From positions 1-41,036 of the IMG/VR virus record IMGVR_UViG_3300005913_001274: a stretch of DNA of 41,036 bases; one strand, given 5' to 3'. This stretch comes from a virus. Under the pieces are notes generated by a model. That model searched no databases, was not told the DNA's origin, and saw only the letters and a list, made by a program, of their open reading frames with translations. The translations under genes and the position numbers were made by a program. Shown piece by piece: positions 37,880-41,036 of this stretch. Every line of letters starts with the position of its first letter. Within the stretch, counting starts at the first letter, position 1.

Positions 37880-38480
37880 GGTAGTTCATGTAATTGGTAA
37901 CGGCGATAGTGCTGATCTCTATAATAAATCCGAGCGAAGGGGTCTTAAGCTAGCGTGTAATGTGCCACCTTTTGAAGTAAATGGCATTTATGCCAGCTGT
38001 ATCGTTGATTTTAAGATGATGAAGGCTATCACGGAAGGTGTGATCGATGTTCCAGGCGAATGGGTTCTTGGCTTTAGGCCTAAGGTTTGGATGGAAAAGA
38101 ATCCAGCATTTTATATAAAACGGTCACCACAGATTAAAGAATTCTTTACAGTTAAACCAAAATATGTAGCTAATTACACTGATTTTAATTGTGGGCATAT
38201 GGCAGTTTATTATGCAATTAAAAAGTTTAATCCAACTGAAATTAATATTTACGGATTCGATTCTATATTTGATATGAATTTAAGAAGCACATCTGATTTC
38301 TTTATGGTATCAGATAGGAAAGCTAATAATAATGTTAGATTAAATACTAATTGGAGACCTATTTGGGAAACGATGTTTAATGAATTTAATTCAATTCAAT
38401 TTAAATTACATCATTTCCATGATAGCATTAAAATTAAAATTAATGATAATGTAGAGATAATTACATACGGAAAAAAGTAA
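37872..38480 (+). CDS. Rossmann-type glycan enzyme candidate (GT42 or DUF115-like)
   Basis: 202 residues. VVHVIGNGDSADLYNKSE is a nucleotide-binding strand-loop and GHMAVYYAIKKFNPTEINIYGFDSIFD resembles sialyltransferase family 42 and DUF115 proteins (strand-turn with G-x-D). Last gene of the glycan run, 8-nt overlap with the previous one. The exact family is uncertain. Confidence 0.6.
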   Translation: MSRVVHVIGNGDSADLYNKSERRGLKLACNVPPFEVNGIYASCIVDFKMMKAITEGVIDVPGEWVLGFRPKVWMEKNPAFYIKRSPQIKEFFTVKPKYVANYTDFNCGHMAVYYAIKKFNPTEINIYGFDSIFDMNLRSTSDFFMVSDRKANNNVRLNTNWRPIWETMFNEFNSIQFKLHHFHDSIKIKINDNVEIITYGKK

Positions 38481-38518
38481 TACTTTCGTACTAAACTCAA
38501 TCTTAGACGAAAGCACTA

Positions 38519-38579
38519 CAGGATACTGTGTACTTTCCTGGTGGTTATGGTATAATGGTACCATACCAACCAACCAGGA
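38519..38579 (+). promoter_or_regulatory. Early promoter with nested hairpins over -10 and ribosome binding site
   Basis: -35 TGTACT (38529-38534), 16-nt spacer, -10 TATAAT (38551-38556). CAGGA (38519-38523) can pair with TCCTG (38536-38540). Alternatively TCCTGG (38536-38541) pairs with CCAGGA (38574-38579) around an inner 7-bp stem TATGGTA / TACCATA (38546-38552 with 38559-38565). The outer 3' arm contains AGGA, the ribosome binding site for ATG 38587. A transcript from this promoter keeps only the 3' arms. The +1 region shares CATACCAACCAA with other early promoters. Confidence 0.8.
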
Positions 38580-38586
38580 TACACCT

Positions 38587-39048
38587 ATGAATGTAATCAC
38601 GATCCGCGGCGGCCGTAAGTCCCAACGTGCGCTTGTTCAGTCTGCCATAGAGTTTAGTCTAAGCAAGTTACTGCCGCGGACAACTTCGCTAGACATCGAA
38701 GTTCGTCTAAATCATCGCATAGAAGGTGCAGAGGGGTTCTGCCTAGCTGAGGACCATAAGACATTCGAATTAGAGATAGATCCACGCATATCTGACAAGG
38801 ACCTTGCACTCACAGTGTTCCATGAAATGGTCCATGTCCGTCAATTCTTCAAACGTCAGCTACGTGATGAGGCCTTTGGCAACGTAAAGACTTGGCTTGG
38901 CAAAATGTACAACGAGGACAAGGTCAAATACCTTAATTTACCTTGGGAAAAAGAGGCATTCAAGCTGCAAGAAGTTTTGTTTAAGCAATTTGCAAAACCA
39001 CAGCCAGTAGCCAAACGTAAAGTACAAAACACACTATACACTTACTGA
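38587..39048 (+). CDS. SprT-like zinc metalloprotease domain protein
   Basis: 153 residues. H79-E-M-V-H83 (TVFHEMVHVRQFF) is the HExxH zinc motif, with the strand before it (FELEIDPRISDKDLALTV) as in SprT-like proteins. The third zinc ligand is not certain. Cellular SprT/Spartan proteins cut DNA-protein crosslinks. The phage version may act on host or phage DNA-bound proteins. Early promoter and AGGA ribosome binding site precede it. Confidence 0.8.
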   Translation: MNVITIRGGRKSQRALVQSAIEFSLSKLLPRTTSLDIEVRLNHRIEGAEGFCLAEDHKTFELEIDPRISDKDLALTVFHEMVHVRQFFKRQLRDEAFGNVKTWLGKMYNEDKVKYLNLPWEKEAFKLQEVLFKQFAKPQPVAKRKVQNTLYTY

Positions 39049-39054
39049 TATATT

Positions 39055-39300
39055 ATGAAAAGGGTAACCAATGTACACTATGCTAGAAAAGTCATATCCG
39101 ATGAGCTCCGTGAAACGTTATATTTCTGTACCGGCATTGCTTCAAAAAAGACCAGAACCTCAGGATTCATCGAATTGCAATCAGGACCAATCACCGTCAA
39201 GATCGCCGGTTTTAAATCAATCACAGTCAACGAAGATCGCTGCACTTCTTCGTGGGAGGCCAAATTTGTAATAGGCCAACTAGCAGGTTTGGATATGTAA
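39055..39300 (+). CDS. Small unknown protein
   Basis: 81 residues, beta-rich (SGFIELQSGPITVKIAGFKS), 6 nt after the protease gene, same transcript. No family recognised. A different frame (39071-39271) and the minus strand are also open here, but this frame continues the operon spacing. Confidence 0.6.
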   Translation: MKRVTNVHYARKVISDELRETLYFCTGIASKKTRTSGFIELQSGPITVKIAGFKSITVNEDRCTSSWEAKFVIGQLAGLDM

Positions 39301-39389
39301 TACTTTTGGATATAAATGCGCAATACCGCTAAAAAGTAGAAGAAAGTATTACAAAAAACTGTTTACATTCTGGCCAGTGTGTGTATAAT
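39297..39389 (+). promoter_or_regulatory. Early promoter with conserved upstream inverted-repeat element
   Basis: -35 TTTACA (39362-39367), 16-nt spacer, -10 TATAAT (39384-39389). Upstream, GTAATACTTT (39297-39306) is inverted as AAAGTATTAC (39343-39352). The first arm belongs to a repeat also at 40659-40682 and, reversed, at 12462-12488. The stretch 39342-39389 matches 12478-12525 at 44 of 48 positions. Confidence 0.85.
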
Positions 39390-39421
39390 AGAACCATACC
39401 AACCAAACAGAGGTGTTTAAA

Positions 39422-39670
39422 ATGTTCAGAATCCCATCATTTTACCAAGAAGAAATTTCAATTAAAACCGCTGCTGATACCATCAAGCGTAGAGGCGGAA
39501 ATGACCTGCTAGCAGGCATGGATATCATGGATAGCATGTGGTCTGACCATTGCGAATCTATGGAAGATGACGATACCTTTTTTAGTAGGTGGGCTTACGA
39601 GACTAATTGCTATAACACAGTCTACGATGGAATGTCAATGTTGTACAATAAATTTGGAGAAATAAAATGA
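39422..39670 (+). CDS. Small acidic unknown protein
   Basis: 82 residues from ATG 39422 (AGAGGTG 7 nt upstream; a GTG 9 nt earlier is less likely). MFRIPSFYQEEISIKTAADT, then MDSMWSDHCESMEDDDTFFS. No family recognised. First gene of a three-gene early unit with ATGA overlap to the next. Confidence 0.7.
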   Translation: MFRIPSFYQEEISIKTAADTIKRRGGNDLLAGMDIMDSMWSDHCESMEDDDTFFSRWAYETNCYNTVYDGMSMLYNKFGEIK

Positions 39671-39858
39671 GTAAAGTAAAACAAGCTTACGCGTTGGCTA
39701 CAGAATTGTTAGCTGAAGTTGAGGATGGTTCCATTGACTTTGATGAGGCCTACGATAATATGTTGGCAACATATGCAATATTGTCAATTGATGATGTTGA
39801 GCAAATCTTCCATAACGTTATGGAAGTGGTCCGTGTAAGGAATTGGTTGAATTTTTAA
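39667..39858 (+). CDS. Small acidic helical protein
   Basis: 63 residues (MSKVKQAYALATELLAEVED at the start, then DEAYDNMLATYAIL). Acidic, helical, ATGA overlap with the gene before. Unknown function. Small acidic early proteins of phages often inhibit a host enzyme, but nothing here shows that. Confidence 0.65.
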   Translation: MSKVKQAYALATELLAEVEDGSIDFDEAYDNMLATYAILSIDDVEQIFHNVMEVVRVRNWLNF

Positions 39859-39869
39859 ATGGATTAGGA

Positions 39870-40055
39870 ATGATTGAGCAAGTTATCCAGTACGGTTTAT
39901 TGTTGAGCTTATTGCTTGGGCTATTAGTATTGGGTGCTCGATTAATATGGCAGTTACTGCTCCTACTCCTCAGCTTCTTTACATGTATCCTGTATGGATT
40001 ACTGGTTGCGTTCTGTATGGTTGGTCTGTTTATACTCGTAGGAGCTTTGGTATGA
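39870..40055 (+). CDS. Small hydrophobic membrane protein
   Basis: 61 residues, almost entirely hydrophobic (LLLSLLLGLLVLGARLIW and FFTCILYGLLVAFCMVGLFI), two membrane spans. ATG 39870 follows GGATTAGGA. A TTG 27 nt earlier is possible. It lies 11 nt after the preceding stop. Possibly an early membrane-acting peptide. Unknown. Confidence 0.6.
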   Translation: MIEQVIQYGLLLSLLLGLLVLGARLIWQLLLLLLSFFTCILYGLLVAFCMVGLFILVGALV

Positions 40056-40120
40056 TTGCAAACTACTCCTTGTTGGTTGGTATTGACTTGGTTGGTTTCA
40101 TTCGTATCTTAATGCACTAA
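40052..40120 (+). CDS. Very short hydrophobic peptide gene candidate
   Basis: 22 codons (MIANYSLLVGIDLVGFIRIL, then MH) starting at the ATGA overlap with the preceding membrane-protein gene and stopping just before the next promoter. The overlap is the only support. Confidence 0.3.
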   Translation: MIANYSLLVGIDLVGFIRILMH

Positions 40121-40124
40121 AGTG

Positions 40125-40153
40125 TGTACAGATCAACCAGAACGTGTTATAAT
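40125..40153 (+). promoter_or_regulatory. Early promoter ahead of the DsbA-like gene
   Basis: -35 TGTACA (40125-40130), 17-nt spacer, -10 TATAAT (40148-40153), 32 nt before ATG 40186, which has AAAGGA as ribosome binding site. Confidence 0.85.
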
Positions 40154-40185
40154 ATAAACTTGATTTTAATAAAGGACTCTATATA

Positions 40186-40446
40186 ATGTTAAGCAATCCA
40201 GCTGACCGTAAAAAACTTCTTGACTGCGTTCAGGAACTTTCAAATTCAATGCTACGCGCAGAGGCCGAAAAGAGCCTACAAAAAGAAGCTATTGGCGATA
40301 TCGCAGAGGACTTGGATATTCCTAAGAAGTATATAGCCAAGATTGCGGCAATATACCATAAACAAAACTATAGTCAGGTTCAGTCCGAACTTGATGATAT
40401 CAATGCACTATATGAAGCAATCACTGCACCAACTTACGTTAAGTAA
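40186..40446 (+). CDS. dsbA: DsbA-like double-strand DNA-binding protein
   Basis: 86 residues, similar in length and helix layout to T4 DsbA, a small protein that binds double-stranded DNA near late promoters: ELSNSMLRAEAEKSLQKEAI, then DIPKKYIAKIAAIYHKQNYS and a C-terminal ELDDINALYEAI. The aLYhKqn segment is the most family-like part. Early promoter of its own. Moderately confident because the family is small and diverged. Confidence 0.65.
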   Translation: MLSNPADRKKLLDCVQELSNSMLRAEAEKSLQKEAIGDIAEDLDIPKKYIAKIAAIYHKQNYSQVQSELDDINALYEAITAPTYVK

Positions 40447-40475
40447 ATAATGCATAAATAAATAGGTTGCGGGTT

Positions 40476-40552
40476 GCGTCCTTAGCTCAGTCGGATAGAG
40501 CAACGCCCTTCTAAGGCGTTGGTCGGGAGTTCGAATCTCTCAGGACGCACCA
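40476..40552 (+). tRNA. tRNA-Arg (anticodon TCT)
   Basis: A complete cloverleaf with encoded CCA. Acceptor GCGTCCT / AGGACGC, D stem GCTC / GAGC, anticodon stem ACGCC / GGCGT around loop CTTCTAA (anticodon TCT, reading AGA/AGG), T arm GGGAG-TTCGAAT-CTCTC. AGA fits the AT-rich codon use. It lies 29 nt after the DsbA-like gene and may share its transcript. A large hairpin follows. Confidence 0.96.
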
Positions 40553-40558
40553 TTTAAG

Positions 40559-40622
40559 TTTATTTACTCAAGATCATCAGAACCATATTGGAGAGTGTTT
40601 CTGATGATCTTGAGTAAATAAA
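40559..40622 (+). terminator. Very long perfect hairpin after tRNA-Arg
   Basis: A perfect 24-bp inverted repeat (40559-40582 with 40599-40622) with a 16-nt loop, followed by AATTTTAG. It is far longer than needed for termination. It may be an RNA processing site, a terminator or a remnant of an element. It starts 7 nt after the tRNA CCA end. Confidence 0.6.
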
Positions 40623-40628
40623 ATTTTA

Positions 40629-40665
40629 GTATTACATTTCTAGCGTAATCATGAAAATGTAATAC
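40629..40665. repeat. 11-bp inverted repeat upstream of last promoter
   Basis: GTATTACATTT (40629-40639) and AAATGTAATAC (40655-40665), loop 15 nt. The right arm overlaps the promoter-associated repeat that begins at 40659. Confidence 0.8.
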
Positions 40666-40741
40666 TTTCGGATATAAATGCGTAAATATGTGCAAATGAG
40701 TACTTTTGACATATTTACTTTTCGGCCAGCCGTGGTATAAT
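40659..40741 (+). promoter_or_regulatory. Early promoter and conserved element in front of the tRNA region
   Basis: The repeat at 40659-40682 matches 39297-39323. -35 TTTACT (40714-40719), 16-nt spacer, -10 TATAAT (40736-40741), followed by the shared leader GAACCATACCAACCAAAC. After the leader stand GGAACAAACAA and an ATG with a frame of only 5 codons (MKKSH), so no protein gene follows. It may transcribe the RNA region. Confidence 0.8.
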
Positions 40742-40780
40742 AGAACCATACCAACCAAACGGAACAAACAAATGAAAAAA

Positions 40781-40843
40781 AGTCACTAAAATCCAAGTTT
40801 TGCATTATGTAAATCGGAGTTCGATCCCTGTTAAGGGACACCA
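40781..40843 (+). other. tRNA-3'-half-like remnant
   Basis: The end GGAGTTCGATCC...AAGGGACACCA looks like the T loop, acceptor 3' strand and CCA of a tRNA, but the T stem does not pair properly and no D or anticodon arm can be formed upstream. A GTCACTA that would pair with part of the acceptor lies 60 nt before the end. I read it as a decayed or partly deleted tRNA, not a working gene. Confidence 0.4.
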
Positions 40844-40950
40844 TATTGAAACATATTAGACGCCCACCCTATGTGGTTATAGGCAGGTAGTTGCGATTCT
40901 AACCAAATCGCTTTATAGTATGTTTCTATATGGTTATAGATAGTTAATAC
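40844..40950 (+). other. Structured non-coding stretch between tRNA remnant and tRNA-Asp
   Basis: No gene seen. It holds two similar small hairpins, CTAT-GTGGTT-ATAG (40869-40882) and CTAT-ATGGTT-ATAG (40926-40939), and between them GCGATT-CTAACCA-AATCGC (40893-40911), a 6-bp stem with a 7-nt loop like an anticodon arm. It lacks the T arm and acceptor needed for a tRNA. Unassigned RNA or tRNA debris. Confidence 0.45.
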
Positions 40951-41025
40951 GGTGCGTTCATATAATGGTCATTATCCTGGATTGTCTATCCAGAGACGGG
41001 AGTTCGATTCTCCCACGCATCGCCA
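40951..41025 (+). tRNA. tRNA-Asp (anticodon GTC)
   Basis: Acceptor GGTGCGT / ACGCATC (one G-U pair), D arm ATAATGGTCATTAT, anticodon stem CTGGA / TCCAG with loop TTGTCTA (anticodon GTC), T arm GGGAG-TTCGATT-CTCCC, discriminator G and encoded CCA. G at the discriminator is the identity base of tRNA-Asp. The base after the anticodon is T rather than the usual purine, which is odd. Confidence 0.9.
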
Positions 41026-41036
41026 AATATAAACTC

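Noticed and set aside
40453-40460. CATAAATA between the DsbA-like gene and tRNA-Arg
   Set aside because: One mismatch to the late box in very AT-rich spacer with overlapping ATAAATA copies. Not enough for a promoter call.
40893-40911. Possible tRNA from the stem with loop CTAACCA
   Set aside because: No acceptor stem, no T arm and no CCA can be fitted around it.
1-41036. CRISPR array, insertion sequence, integrase or photosynthesis genes
   Set aside because: No regularly spaced repeats, no transposase or recombinase motif, and no psbA/psbD-like sequence seen on either strand.

Overview
The window reads as one piece of a large AT-rich T4-like marine myovirus genome. The evidence is a set of genes typical of marine T4-like phages (split class I ribonucleotide reductase, T4-type RNase H, PhoH, DsbA-like protein, DUF932 protein, phosphate-binding PstS, a late block of basic head-internal proteins), T4-type late promoters (TATAAATA) beside late operons, and sigma70-type early promoters of the T4 form (T-T/G-TAC...TATAAT) in front of early operons. 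A two-gene spanin pair with a lipoprotein signal implies a Gram-negative host. I see no photosystem gene, integrase or CRISPR array. The host cannot be named from the sequence.

Layout. (1) 1-1703, minus strand: the start of pstS (cut by the window edge), an EF-hand membrane protein, a membrane-anchored protein and a small secreted protein, behind a late promoter at 1731-1738. (2) 1810-12387: a dense accessory biosynthetic island. The plus arm holds a nitroreductase-like protein, a detached SPASM-like domain, a radical SAM enzyme, a glycosyltransferase, a methyltransferase-like protein, a PP-loop ATPase, a 2OG-Fe(II) oxygenase and a fatty-acid desaturase. The minus arm holds a second desaturase, a second PP-loop ATPase, a cupin, an acetyltransferase and a second oxygenase. 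The arms meet tail to tail at the two desaturases and repeat the same enzyme classes in mirror order. Late promoters lie at 1755 (+) and 9066 (-), so at least part of the island should be expressed late. (3) 12407-13577: a DUF932 gene with its own early promoter and terminator, bracketed by a perfect 27-bp inverted repeat. (4) 13639-22458: a late operon of head-internal or capsid-cargo proteins. Several start with a peptide like the T4 capsid-targeting sequence, and two are nucleotidyltransferase-like enzymes. It ends with the spanins. (5) 22508-27607: the nrd operon. NrdA is broken into two genes by a split intein with a GIY-YIG homing endonuclease between the halves, NrdA carries a glutaredoxin domain, and NrdB follows. 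(6) 27685-31679: nucleic-acid genes (RNase H, PhoH, RecB-like nuclease) in two early units. (7) 31735-38480: a HAD phosphatase followed by a nine-gene glycan-modification run (glycosyltransferases, methyltransferase, pyruvyl transferase). (8) 38587-41025: small early genes (SprT-like protease, DsbA-like protein, unknowns), then tRNA-Arg, tRNA-Asp and unassigned structured RNA.

Regulation is unusually legible. Most early units start with a close-spaced sigma70 promoter right after the preceding gene. At three places a promoter sits in the loop of a hairpin whose 3' arm carries or touches the next ribosome binding site. The clearest is the late promoter of the homing endonuclease inside the broken nrdA, which matches the control known for I-TevI in the T4 td intron.
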